Source: Paenibacillus bouchesdurhonensis (lineage in GTDB: Bacteria > Bacillota > Bacilli > Paenibacillales > Paenibacillaceae). From it: DNA of 64,000 nucleotides. The DNA is taken from contig NZ_LT732548.1 in the NCBI RefSeq assembly GCF_900155685.1, positions 2,220,572 through 2,284,571 of the forward strand. The letters run 5' to 3'. This document shows, in pieces, positions 42,500-51,634 of this stretch. Numbering within the stretch: the stretch's first letter is position 1; each line of letters opens with the position of its first letter. A program made the position numbers and the translations under genes. The notes under the pieces were generated by a model. It was not told the DNA's origin and ran no database searches. It saw only the letters and a program-made list of their open reading frames with translations.

Positions 42500-44224
42500 A
42501 TGAGTCAATTGCAAGGTGAGATTATTTCGGAGGTAGCTTCCTCGTCCAATTTAGGGAGTTACGAAGAAGCTTGCGCCAAGTTCGATTGGGGCGATGTGGA
42601 GAAGCAGTTCTCCTGGTATGACACAGGGCGGGTCAATATGGCTTATGAAGCCATCGACCGTCATGTGGATGCAGGAAAAGGTGATCGAGCGGCTTTGTTG
42701 TTCAGCGATTCGACGCGGAATGAATCCTACACTTATCAGGAACTGAGCACGTTGTCGAACCAATTTGCGAATGTGCTCCGCAATTACGGGGTAGGCAAGG
42801 GCGACCGTGTTTTTGTATTTATGCCAAGAAGCCCAGAGCTATATATCAGCGTGCTTGGCACGCTGAAGGTAGGGGCAGTTGTCGGGCCTCTCTTTGAAGC
42901 ATTTATGGAGACTGCCGTCAAAGACCGGCTGGAGGACAGCGGTGCGGTGGCTATCGTGACAACGCCTGCCTTGCTGCCCCGTATCAAACGGGATGAACTG
43001 CCTATCCTTAAGCATGTATTCCTCGTTGGCGAGGAGCTTCCGCAAGAGGCAGGATTGATCGATTTTATGGCCGAACTGAAGCAGGCTTCTCCGGAGACCG
43101 AGATTGAATGGGTCGACCGGGAAGATGGGATGATACTTCATTATACCTCCGGCTCTACGGGTAGACCTAAGGGGGTTTATCATGTTCATAACGCAATGAT
43201 TCAGCATTATCATACCGGCAGAGTGGTACTAGACTTGAAGGAAGGCGATAAGTATTGGTGCACAGCTGACCCTGGCTGGGTGACGGGAACCTCGTACGGC
43301 ATCTTCGCGCCTTGGCTGCTCGGAGTTACGAATGTAGTTCGCGGGGGACGTTTTAGCCCGGGGGACTGGTACAATACGATTCAGCAGAATAAAGTGACCG
43401 TCTGGTACAGCGCGCCGACCGCGTTTCGGATGCTGATGGGAGCAGGGGAGGACATGATCGGACAGTATGACCTGTCGTCATTAAGACATGTTCTTTCTGT
43501 CGGCGAGCCGCTGAATCCCGAGGTTGTACGCTGGGGCAACAAAGTGTATGGGCTGCGAATCCATGATACATGGTGGATGACGGAAACGGGCGGGCAACTG
43601 ATTTGTAATTATCCGTCGATGCCGATTAAGCCAGGCTCGATGGGTAAGCCGGTGCCTGGCATCGAAGCAGCAATCATCGATGATAATGGCAGGATCCTGC
43701 CGCCAAACCGGATGGGAAATCTAGCGATCCGAACGCCTTGGCCGGCCATGATGCGGCTCATTTGGAACAACGCTCCGAAATACGAAGAATATTTCCGCAT
43801 TCCTGGATGGTATATTTCCGGTGATACGGCATATATGGACGAAGATGGATACTTCTGGTTCCAGGGTCGAATCGATGACGTTATTAATTCTTCTGGAGAA
43901 CGGATTGGCCCGTTCGAAGTAGAAAGTAAGCTGCTAGAGCACCCGGCGGTAGCGGAGGCAGGCGTGATCGGGAAACCCGATCCGACGAGGGGCGAGATTA
44001 TTAAGGCGTTCATTTCGCTTTTGGATGGATACGAGCCTTCAGAGGAACTAAAGGCGGACATTGCGCGGTTCGTGAAGGAAGGGCTGTCTGCCCATGCCGC
44101 ACCGCGGGAAATCGAATTTAAGGATAAGCTGCCAAAGACGCGATCCGGTAAAATCATGCGCCGGGTTCTCAAGGCATGGGAGTTGAATCTGCCAACTGGG
44201 GATCTGTCGACGATAGAGGATTAA
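42500..44224 (+). CDS. acsA: Acetyl-CoA synthetase
   Basis: Converts acetate, ATP and CoA to acetyl-CoA. ANL-family motifs: the P-loop MILHYTSGSTGRPKGVYHV, the A5 motif TWWMTETGGQ, the adenylate motif YISGDTAYMDEDGYFWFQGRIDDVINSSGERI, and the acetylation site Lys in PKTRSGKIMRRVLK that AcuA/AcuC control. 574 residues, as in Bacillus. GGGAGG precedes ATG 42500. Divergent from acuA-acuC; a terminator follows at 44265-44297. Confidence 0.95.
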   Translation: MSQLQGEIISEVASSSNLGSYEEACAKFDWGDVEKQFSWYDTGRVNMAYEAIDRHVDAGKGDRAALLFSDSTRNESYTYQELSTLSNQFANVLRNYGVGKGDRVFVFMPRSPELYISVLGTLKVGAVVGPLFEAFMETAVKDRLEDSGAVAIVTTPALLPRIKRDELPILKHVFLVGEELPQEAGLIDFMAELKQASPETEIEWVDREDGMILHYTSGSTGRPKGVYHVHNAMIQHYHTGRVVLDLKEGDKYWCTADPGWVTGTSYGIFAPWLLGVTNVVRGGRFSPGDWYNTIQQNKVTVWYSAPTAFRMLMGAGEDMIGQYDLSSLRHVLSVGEPLNPEVVRWGNKVYGLRIHDTWWMTETGGQLICNYPSMPIKPGSMGKPVPGIEAAIIDDNGRILPPNRMGNLAIRTPWPAMMRLIWNNAPKYEEYFRIPGWYISGDTAYMDEDGYFWFQGRIDDVINSSGERIGPFEVESKLLEHPAVAEAGVIGKPDPTRGEIIKAFISLLDGYEPSEELKADIARFVKEGLSAHAAPREIEFKDKLPKTRSGKIMRRVLKAWELNLPTGDLSTIED

Positions 44225-44264
44225 ATCCATCCAGCTATCATCACTCATCATTTATTTAGAATAA

Positions 44265-44297
44265 GAAGACGCCGGCCTGCCCAGCCCGGCGTCTTTC
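44265..44297 (+). terminator. Terminator after acsA
   Basis: AAGACGCCGG and CCCGGCGTCTT form a stem followed by TC and T residues. Confidence 0.8.
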
Positions 44298-44349
44298 TGT
44301 CGTATGCTCCCTGTTATTCTTCAACCCACTGTCCCTTGACCGGAAGAGT

Positions 44350-44550
44350 TTGTTCCAAAGGTATTATCGGGGAATCGCCACCGACCGTTCAACGTCAGGA
44401 AGCGGACTTGGCATGGCGATAGCCAAAGAAATTGCCGAGGCGCATGGGGGCACGGTTGAGGTGCGAAGCGTGGTGGGGCGGGGAACGTTAATCGCGGTAA
44501 GCTTCAGCGAAAATAGGAGGGGACGCCCGGCAGATCCAAGTGCGATCTAG
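44350..44550 (+). pseudogene. Remnant of a sensor histidine kinase (C-terminal ATPase end)
   Basis: The product reads FQRYYRGIATDRSTSGSGLGMAIAKE and IAEAHGGTVEVRSVVGRGTLIAVSF, which is the F and G2 box end of a HATPase_c domain (FxRFYRG, GxGLGLxI). Everything upstream, including the H, N and G1 boxes, is missing, and no ribosome-binding site is seen. The acsA terminator lies just before it. A deletion likely removed the rest of the kinase. Confidence 0.75.
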
Positions 44551-44578
44551 CCGAGCGCCCCGTTTGGCTTAGGGGATA

Positions 44579-44950
44579 TTAAATGGATCTGAAGCCGCTA
44601 GGCAAATTACCTGTTCTGCGAATCGTCCGAATTGCTGCCAGGCTCAAGCGAGAGTTGGAGCTAATAATCGATTCAGGCTCATTGCCTGCAATAATGTCGT
44701 CCAGATCGGCAATATTAGTTACGCCACGAAAAACTCGGAAGTTTCCTCTGAAATTAGTGCGAGAGAACAAAACTAAGGTGGCGCCCGAGTTAGGAGAGAA
44801 GAAGCGTAAGCTCTCAATATCGCCGAAAGTGCGCTCCAGATTCCGTATCCCGACATTGCCGCGAACTACGAATCTGCGTCCTCGGTAATTCTCGTCTCTA
44901 AACAAGCTGAGTCTAGGAAAAGTGGCTTGAGAGATAAAAGCTTTTTTCAT
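44579..44950 (-). CDS. Beta/gamma-crystallin-like protein, 123 aa
   Basis: Two repeats with the crystallin-type motif Y/F-x-G-x-x-x-x-x-x-G are visible: FRDENYRGRRFVVRGNVGI near residues 15-40 and FSRTNFRGNFRVFRGVTNI near 60-85; each is followed by an acidic S/D-rich stretch (FGDIESLRF; IIAGNEPESIISSNSRL) that in this superfamily binds calcium. The protein is small, basic overall and has no signal peptide. GGAGGTGACAACC precedes ATG 44950. Stress or spore-coat roles are known for relatives; here the role is unknown. Confidence 0.65.
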   Translation of the reverse strand: MKKAFISQATFPRLSLFRDENYRGRRFVVRGNVGIRNLERTFGDIESLRFFSPNSGATLVLFSRTNFRGNFRVFRGVTNIADLDDIIAGNEPESIISSNSRLSLAAIRTIRRTGNLPSGFRSI

Positions 44951-45050
44951 GGTTGTCACCTCCTTCTCGAACAGTATATGACTCTTTCATTTGGCTGCTT
45001 GGACGTAGTTACCGATGAAAATAACTAAAAGCATATTTCATAGAAAAGAG

Positions 45051-45094
45051 AAAAAAGCTTCTACGGAAACGTTTCGTTCCGTAAAAGCTTTTTT
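45051..45094 (-). terminator. Terminator of the PBP gene
   Basis: AAAAAAGCTT-TACGGAA and its complement form a long stem between the PBP stop codon (45107) and the crystallin-like gene. Confidence 0.8.
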
Positions 45095-45106
45095 GCGTTG
45101 CGTTAG

Positions 45107-48100
45107 TTAGTTATTAAATTGTACTGAAGCGGAAGGTGAGGATTCACCTAGTGCATTTATAGCCGTTACTCTAATCCAGCCGCTTGCTGCATCCGTTTTA
45201 AATGAGAATTGCGTGGATGGGGTGGAGCCCAGTCTGGAATACGTACCGTCCGCAGTGTCGGAGAAATAAATTTGATACGTCGTAATATGTTCCTCGGAAG
45301 CATTCGCCCCCCAAGTTACCGTAATTTCCTGTTCATTACTTAGCACGCCAACTTGAGCCGGTGCGCTAGGCGGCGCCAAATTATCCAAATCGGGTTCCGG
45401 CAATGATCCCGGATCCGAATCTCCTGGATTACGAATCCCTTCCCAGCTGTCGAAGCTTACGACTGCGCTAGGTGCGGATTCGCGTCCAGCGACGTCCACA
45501 GCCGTAATATGATAGGCATAATTGCCGCCGGAGCCGGAGTCTGTAAACATCGTATCCTGACCTGTCAGCACGACGTTTCCGGTCGACTGGAAGGGCCCTC
45601 CGCCTGTGGAGCGATAAAGGCGGTAACCAACAACATCCTTTTCGGCATTCTTAGCAAAAGTAATTTTTGCCGCCCCGCCTGCCGATGTCATTTGGACATC
45701 GCCCGGCGCCGACGGATCTTTGCCATCGTCCACTCGGGGATCCAACTTGGTCGGAGCATCCTCGCCCGCATCCTTCGGCATGTAGAAGCTGAGCGATTTA
45801 TGCCCCCCCTTCATACTAGAGAAAGCCTTTTGAAGATCGTCAACCAGTTCCTTGATCGGCTTCTCGCGCTTCATGACAACTTTCTCTAGCACCATATCCG
45901 AGGGAGTAGTGTCATGCGGTATATAGTTCACACCTTCATACGTTACATATTTCGCTCGAACCAGCACATCATCCGATTCGGTCGGCACATATTTCGCATT
46001 AAATATATCCGTCACCATTTTTCCGGCCTGCTGCGTAAGCGCCGTAGGCAGCTTGCCGCTGTAGCCTGAAACAGTCTTGGTCACGATGCCCTCCGGCTTA
46101 TCGAATTGTTTATTCTCGAATATCTCGGGCTTGCTTTCGGTTACTTCGTTCATGACCTTGGCCCAAATGGAGCGAGCTCTCGATTTGCCGGCGTTAGACA
46201 GCGTATTGATTGGTTCTTTGTAGCCGATCCAAACGCCGAGCGATATGTCAGGAGTGTAGCCCATGAACCACACATCCGCGTAATTTTGCGTAGAACCCGT
46301 TTTGCCGACGATCGGTATTTTGCCATAGCCTTTAAAATCGCTCTTCAGCGATTTTGCCGTTCCGTCGGTAATGACCGTACGGAGCATGTCAGTCATTAAA
46401 TAAGCGGTCTGCTCAGAGAACACGCGCTCAGGCTCGACCTTGTGCTTGTAGACGACATTACCCTTGAAATCGGTAATTTTCTCGATCATATATGCGTCGG
46501 TAAATTCGCCCCCATTGGCGATCGTGCTGTAAGCATTCGTAAGCTCCTCTACGGTAACTCCGTACTTCAGTCCGCCGAGCACCCCGGTTTGCGCTCCATA
46601 ATCTTCTTCAACGAGCGTGGTGATGCCGAGCTTCTTGGAGAACTCCCAGGCCTGCTCGATGCCCACCGTTTGGTTGAATACTTTGACTGCTGGCACGTTC
46701 CGTGATTCATTGAGGGCTGTTCTTGCTGTAACCAGACCTTTATAACCGCCGCTTGCGTTCACCGGAATGTGGTAGCCCTTCGAATAGTCCCGCAAAATAA
46801 TCGGCGAATCGTCGATGATGCTGGCCGGCTGAATGAGCCCAAGCTCCATAGCGGGCAAGTAAGCGGCAATGGGCTTCATCGTCGAGCCGGGCTGCCTTTT
46901 CATCTGTGTAGCATAGTTCATTTGCTCGGTATAGAAGTCCCTGCCTTCAATCATGCCGAGAATGGCACCGGTACGATTGTCTAGCATAATCGCGGCGACC
47001 TGTTCGAGCCCTTTCTTCTCACTATATGGGCTGAAGTTGTCGGCATTTTCGGATACTTTATGCATCGAGTTATATACTTGCTTGTCAATCGTTGTATATA
47101 CGCGGTAGCCTCCTGTAAGAAGCTGCTGACGCGCTTCTTCAAGCAACTGCGGGCTGCCGAGCAATTCTTCCTTGCTCATCTCAGGGTTATTCATCATAGC
47201 GATGACGAGAGCGCCCTGTCGCTCAGTTTCAAGCATGAGATAAGGATAAGTCTCGTAAGCCTTCTTTGTTTGCTGTGCCAAAGAGCCTTTGATGTCGAAG
47301 GCTAGCGCCTCATTATATTGTTCTCTGCTGATTTTGTTCTCTTCCAGCATTCGGAACAGCACGAGCTGCTGCCGTTTGATCGCACGCGCGAACGCCTCTT
47401 CGTTAAAGTCTCCTTTGCCGTTAAAAGCAGAATAGGCGGAAGGGAGTTGAGGCAGACCTGCCAAATAAGCAGTTTGGGCAATATTGAGATCGTTCAGGTT
47501 GGTAATGTTAAATATGCCCTTGGCCGCAGCCTTAACCCCATACACCTGGTAGCCATTTGAGCCGTTGCCAAAAGGAACTTTATTCAAATAAGCTGTAATA
47601 ATTTCCGGTTTGGATAAAAAACGTTCCAGACGTACGGCAAGCAAAATTTCCTTGACCTTTCGGTTGTCCGTTTTATCCAGATTAAGAAATACGCGTCTGG
47701 CTAGCTGCTGAGTCAGCGTGCTGCCGCCAGTCTGGATATCTTCCTTCAGAAGCCGCTGCTTGACCGCGCGCATCGTTCCCTTGAAATCGACGCCGATGTG
47801 ATGGTCGAAGTTGTTGTCCTCGATGGCAATAACCGCATCTATTACGGAAGCAGGAATTTCATCGTAACTTATCGGCCGCCTGTCTTCTTCCGAACGAAGC
47901 TGCCCGATACCTGAACCGTCGCGGAAATAAGCAAAGCCGGTCATTTCATTATGGTTGATCTTCGCTTCTATATCAGCGCGGGATCGCACAGGATCATCCT
48001 TAACGATCGAGGAGACGTAACCGAATACGGCGCCTCCGGCAAAGAGAACGGCAGCGAATCCGAGCAGGGTCAGCCAGCCTAGTGTCGCCCAGACCCAGCG

Positions 48101-48178
48101 CCATTTCGAGCGCTTCGGCGCTTTTGCCTTGTTCTTCTGTTGCTTTTTGTTGGAGCTTGTATCGTTATCGCGAGCCAT
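45107..48178 (-). CDS. Class A penicillin-binding protein with C-terminal fibronectin III repeats, 1023 aa
   Basis: A membrane-anchored bifunctional peptidoglycan synthase. After a basic cytoplasmic start (SNKKQQKNKAKAPKR) and a membrane anchor (WATLGWLTLLGFAAVLFAGGAVFGYV) comes the glycosyltransferase domain (EDNNFDHHIGVDFKG, QTGGSTLTQQLARRVFLN) and the transpeptidase domain: SxxK in QPGSTMKPIAAYLP, SxN-like in NESRNVPAVK, and KTGS in VGKTGSTQNYADVWF. Near the C-terminus, after PSAPGDVQMTSAGGAAKITF, two fibronectin type III-like domains follow. The linker beyond residue 750 and the FN3 pair are longer than in E. coli PBP1a. GGAGGATATTTC precedes ATG 48178. Confidence 0.93.
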   Translation of the reverse strand: MARDNDTSSNKKQQKNKAKAPKRSKWRWVWATLGWLTLLGFAAVLFAGGAVFGYVSSIVKDDPVRSRADIEAKINHNEMTGFAYFRDGSGIGQLRSEEDRRPISYDEIPASVIDAVIAIEDNNFDHHIGVDFKGTMRAVKQRLLKEDIQTGGSTLTQQLARRVFLNLDKTDNRKVKEILLAVRLERFLSKPEIITAYLNKVPFGNGSNGYQVYGVKAAAKGIFNITNLNDLNIAQTAYLAGLPQLPSAYSAFNGKGDFNEEAFARAIKRQQLVLFRMLEENKISREQYNEALAFDIKGSLAQQTKKAYETYPYLMLETERQGALVIAMMNNPEMSKEELLGSPQLLEEARQQLLTGGYRVYTTIDKQVYNSMHKVSENADNFSPYSEKKGLEQVAAIMLDNRTGAILGMIEGRDFYTEQMNYATQMKRQPGSTMKPIAAYLPAMELGLIQPASIIDDSPIILRDYSKGYHIPVNASGGYKGLVTARTALNESRNVPAVKVFNQTVGIEQAWEFSKKLGITTLVEEDYGAQTGVLGGLKYGVTVEELTNAYSTIANGGEFTDAYMIEKITDFKGNVVYKHKVEPERVFSEQTAYLMTDMLRTVITDGTAKSLKSDFKGYGKIPIVGKTGSTQNYADVWFMGYTPDISLGVWIGYKEPINTLSNAGKSRARSIWAKVMNEVTESKPEIFENKQFDKPEGIVTKTVSGYSGKLPTALTQQAGKMVTDIFNAKYVPTESDDVLVRAKYVTYEGVNYIPHDTTPSDMVLEKVVMKREKPIKELVDDLQKAFSSMKGGHKSLSFYMPKDAGEDAPTKLDPRVDDGKDPSAPGDVQMTSAGGAAKITFAKNAEKDVVGYRLYRSTGGGPFQSTGNVVLTGQDTMFTDSGSGGNYAYHITAVDVAGRESAPSAVVSFDSWEGIRNPGDSDPGSLPEPDLDNLAPPSAPAQVGVLSNEQEITVTWGANASEEHITTYQIYFSDTADGTYSRLGSTPSTQFSFKTDAASGWIRVTAINALGESSPSASVQFNN

Positions 48179-48410
48179 GAAATATCCTCCTTTTTAACAG
48201 CAACATTATAGCACAAATTAAGGGATTTGAATGCTCTTTCAAAGAATGGTCATACAGAAAGTAACGTCTGTGGCTTGGCAGAAGGGGATTGACTTATTAA
48301 AAGTATGTATGTAATAACTAGCTAAAATGCATATCGCTATTCATTGGGAGGGACATCTGTAAACAGGAGCATCATTCATCAGATCATTGACCGTCGTAAT
48401 TTTAGGAAAT

Positions 48411-48451
48411 AAAAAAACCGACTCGCGTCGGTAAGGACGTAAGTCGGTTTT
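48411..48451 (-). terminator. Terminator of rpsD
   Basis: AAAACCGACTT pairs with AAGTCGGTTTT, followed by a long A run on the plus strand, that is a T run on the minus strand. It overlaps the rpsD downstream end. Confidence 0.85.
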
Positions 48452-48460
48452 GGTTTCCTA

Positions 48461-49060
48461 TTAACGGTTGTAGAACTCGACGATTTGTTTCTCATCGATG
48501 TCTTGGGACAACTCGGAACGCTCTGGCAAACGAATGAATTTGCCTTCCAGTGCCGTGTCGTTGAACTCAAGGTAAGCAGGAACGTGCGAACGGTTCTCAA
48601 GAGCTTCCTTGATCGTGGAAAGATTGCGGCTTCTTTCACGAAGACCGACTACATCGCCAGGGCTTACAGAGTAAGAAGCGATGTCGACTTTCTTGCCGTT
48701 AACAGTAACGTGGCCATGGGATACCAATTGGCGTGCGCCAGCACGGGAGTTGGAGAAGCCCAGGCGATACACAAGATTGTCCAAACGAGTCTCGAGGAGG
48801 AACATGAAGTTCTCGCCCGCGATACCGCTCATTTTTTGCGCTTTGTTGAACAAAGTGCGGAATTGCTTCTCGCCGAGACCGTACATGTGGCGAAGCTTTT
48901 GTTTCTCTTGAAGCTGCATGCCGTAGTTGCTAATTTTTCTGCGTTGGGTCGGGCCATGCTGTCCCGGAGGGAAAGGGCGCTTCAATTCTTTTCCAGTACC
49001 GCTCAAGGAAATGCCAAGACGGCGGCTAAGTTTAAATTTAGGACCAGTGTAACGTGCCAT
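48461..49060 (-). CDS. rpsD: 30S ribosomal protein S4
   Basis: A primary 16S rRNA-binding assembly protein and translational autoregulator. The N-terminal region [31 protein letters not shown] and the S4 RNA-binding domain [40 protein letters not shown] are intact. 199 residues, normal length. It lacks N-terminal Cys ligands, so it is the Zn-free form. It is preceded by a leader of about 195 nt and promoter, and reads alone; the Bacillus neighbour tyrS is not present. Confidence 0.97.
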   Translation of the reverse strand: MARYTGPKFKLSRRLGISLSGTGKELKRPFPPGQHGPTQRRKISNYGMQLQEKQKLRHMYGLGEKQFRTLFNKAQKMSGIAGENFMFLLETRLDNLVYRLGFSNSRAGARQLVSHGHVTVNGKKVDIASYSVSPGDVVGLRERSRNLSTIKEALENRSHVPAYLEFNDTALEGKFIRLPERSELSQDIDEKQIVEFYNR

Positions 49061-49257
49061 TGTATAGGTAGACTCCTTTAATTTTAAATTTTCGTTATAG
49101 GGTTCTACTTGCGCGGACTTTGTTTATGTGAGCGAAGGATAGAATATAATTACGCTCATCTGCCAGGAAAGTTCAGCCGCTGTCCCGACAGCAACAAAAT
49201 CCAGAGGGTGCCGCATGCGTTACGCCCCAATCAAAGACCTATCCAGTCTTTATCAAC
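49061..49257 (-). ncRNA. rpsD leader RNA, candidate S4 autoregulatory region
   Basis: The inferred start of transcription is about 195 nt from the rpsD start codon. This stretch contains a hairpin GCTGTCGGGACAGC (49179-49192 on the minus strand) and other GC-rich helices (GCGTAACGCATGCGG). S4 is known to repress its own translation in B. subtilis through a leader; this sequence has not been matched to a covariance model. Confidence 0.5.
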
Positions 49258-49264
49258 AATATAT

Positions 49265-49292
49265 ATTATATGAAATCATTGAATAAAGTCAA
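49265..49292 (-). promoter_or_regulatory. rpsD promoter
   Basis: On the minus strand TTGACT (49287-49292) and TATAAT (49265-49270) are separated by 16 bp. The start point would be about 49258. The region 49293-49551 between this promoter and the GAF-GGDEF gene holds no gene and nothing else I can support. Confidence 0.65.
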
Positions 49293-49551
49293 GATGTGGT
49301 TTTTGTATGAAAAGCGGGGTTTATGTCGATAGGGCTTTCGGCCTAAAAAAGTGTGGTAGAATGAAGTAAATTTAATGCAAAAAGGCAAGGAAGATAGTAA
49401 AATAAACATATAGTCACAGAAATCGGAACCACAGAGTGGAATTACAGGACGGAAGAGACAACCATAGCAGCTGTTATAAATGGACAGAGTTGAATAGCTT
49501 AGGTTACCAATAAATCGCCGTATTCCAAGTGCGACGAAAAGGAGTTTTCCT

Positions 49552-51498
49552 ATGGCCAAACAATCAAGAGATGACCCGACGATAGATACAATTCCGAATT
49601 CTTCCCTGTCTATGCTATTTGAGGAAGCTAGCGAACACATGAGTTGGCTGGAGCAGCTTGATATAACAGAGCATGATTACTCGTATATTGAACCGTTCAT
49701 TCAGAAAGGCTACGCCGACTGGAAGCAGGAGGTCTCTGAATTACCCGAACTTGGAGGGGCGCGATGGTTTGTGGCCAATCATCAGGGGGCAATCCTTGAG
49801 GCGGACATGCCGATTCTGCCGCTCGTGGCAGAGACGCTGGCTAGCAGCGTGCAAAGTCTCGACTGTACCGTCAGATCATTCGAGCAGAACAGCTGCATTA
49901 CTGTTCCGGTCTTTACGCGGACGAAAGGTCAGTTATTTGCAATATTCGGCTGTGTGCTGAAGGATGGGCTGGATGCCGCTGTGTCCACTATTCTAGTAAA
50001 AACGAATGCCCATTATTTTCCGTCATGCTTTTACAAGAGATTTGAGGCCTGGTTCGTGCTTGATTTGCTGACCATTCAGAAGCAAGCTAAACGTGAGGAG
50101 CATCGCCGCTCCATATTGTTTCAGGTCGTTCAGAAGCTGCATGGTAAAATTGATGTAGACTCCATTTTGTCTGAAGTGTTTGAGAGAATTGCCGGCATGT
50201 ATCCGGATGCCAAGGTGGAGCTATTGATGTCGCAGGATCATCTAAGCCGTGACCCGAGGGTAAAATCCTTGCTGCTGCATGGGGAGCAGGAGCATGTGTG
50301 TGTCCGGGCATTTATGGAAGGGAGAATGCTGCGTAGAGAGCTTGAAGGCACTGAAGGCGAGCCTTATCTTGAAATCGCGGTACCGCTCATTGGCAAGCAG
50401 GGGGTCTACGGCGTGTTTCATTTGCTTCTGCCGCGGGATCAGGTGGAAGAAGTCGACCTGCAGCTGATCAGTATGCTGGCCGACACGGCAGGAACGGCTT
50501 TCGAGAATGCGAAGCTATACGAGCAGTCCAATTTGTTAATCAGCGAGCTGCGGCTCATTAATGAGCTGACCAAGCGGCTGAATCAGAGCCTTCGTCCCAA
50601 AGAAGTTTTTAAATTCGCCACGGAAGAATTGATGTCGATTTTTAAGGCGGAGTTTTGCTGCATATCGCAAATTGCGAAAGAGAATGAGTATTTCGAAATC
50701 ATGTCCAGCAATGTACCTTCATTGTCCCAAAAGGAGTTTTTTCCGAAGGATTACGGCTTTAGCGGTTTGGTCTACTCCACCGAAGAGCCGATAATATTGT
50801 CCGATTACAAGGTTTATAATAAATTTTCATCCAAATTAATGGAGGAGACGAATTCCCGATCTCTTATTGCAGCTCCTTTAATCGTAAGAGGAGAAGTGAA
50901 CGGCGTCATTATGCTGTCTCATCGGGAAGAACGATTTTTCTCATATGAGAATTATAAATTGCTGCAGGTGCTTGCTTCCCATATCGGCCTCGCCATCGCT
51001 AACGCTTCTCTGCATGCAGAGGTAAGAAGAATGGCCAACCGGGATATGCTGACAGGGCTGTACGCCCGCCACTATTTGGATGATACGATTCAAGAGTTTC
51101 AGAAAAAGGATAACAACGGATCATTAATTGTCGTCGATATTGACCAGTTCAAGGGGATCAATGATACGTACGGGCATCAAACGGGAGACCAGATTTTGAA
51201 GCAAGTTTGCTCGATTATCAGAAATACGATTCGAAAAACGGATATCGCCGCCCGTTGGGGTGGAGAGGAACTGGCCCTGTATTTGCCTGGAGCCAGCATT
51301 GAGCACGGTCATCAAATCGCGGAGATGATTCGGTTGCGGGTGGAGCAGGAGACAGAGCCGAAGGTGACCGTTTCCTGCGGCATTGCGGAATGGAACCGGG
51401 ATGATGACAAGATCAGCGTCGAATCGTTGTTTTACCAGGCCGACATGGCATTGTACAAGGCGAAAAACAACGGTAGAAATCAGACGCAAATGGGTTGA
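49552..51498 (+). CDS. GAF-GGDEF protein, YtrP-like diguanylate cyclase, 648 aa
   Basis: A cytosolic signal protein. At least one GAF domain is clear (CCISQIAKENEYFEIMSSNVPS to SHIGLAIANASL), and an earlier region (VQKLHGKIDVDSILSEVFERI to FENAKLYEQ) is a second. The C-terminus is a GGDEF domain: MLTGLYARHYLDDTI, VVDIDQFKGINDTYGHQTGDQIL, and WGGEELALYLPG (GGEEL in place of GGDEF, an allowed variant) and YKAKNNGRNQ. Catalytic function is plausible. As in Bacillus ytrP, it lies next to rpsD. ATG 49552 after AAAAGGAG. Confidence 0.88.
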   Translation: MAKQSRDDPTIDTIPNSSLSMLFEEASEHMSWLEQLDITEHDYSYIEPFIQKGYADWKQEVSELPELGGARWFVANHQGAILEADMPILPLVAETLASSVQSLDCTVRSFEQNSCITVPVFTRTKGQLFAIFGCVLKDGLDAAVSTILVKTNAHYFPSCFYKRFEAWFVLDLLTIQKQAKREEHRRSILFQVVQKLHGKIDVDSILSEVFERIAGMYPDAKVELLMSQDHLSRDPRVKSLLLHGEQEHVCVRAFMEGRMLRRELEGTEGEPYLEIAVPLIGKQGVYGVFHLLLPRDQVEEVDLQLISMLADTAGTAFENAKLYEQSNLLISELRLINELTKRLNQSLRPKEVFKFATEELMSIFKAEFCCISQIAKENEYFEIMSSNVPSLSQKEFFPKDYGFSGLVYSTEEPIILSDYKVYNKFSSKLMEETNSRSLIAAPLIVRGEVNGVIMLSHREERFFSYENYKLLQVLASHIGLAIANASLHAEVRRMANRDMLTGLYARHYLDDTIQEFQKKDNNGSLIVVDIDQFKGINDTYGHQTGDQILKQVCSIIRNTIRKTDIAARWGGEELALYLPGASIEHGHQIAEMIRLRVEQETEPKVTVSCGIAEWNRDDDKISVESLFYQADMALYKAKNNGRNQTQMG

Positions 51499-51518
51499 AA
51501 CAGGGAAAGTCGGAGTAA

Positions 51519-51550
51519 GAACTGCCTCGCAGCTTGAGGCAGTTTTTGCG
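51519..51550 (+). terminator. Terminator after the GAF-GGDEF gene
   Basis: AGAACTGCCTC pairs with GAGGCAGTTTTTG around a 7-nt loop. Confidence 0.8.
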
Positions 51551-51634
51551 TTTTTCGGCGAATAGATTCTTTAGGTAGGGACAGCCTACAGCTAACAGTG
51601 TATAGCCTTAAGAGACAAGGGAGGTAACAGCAGA

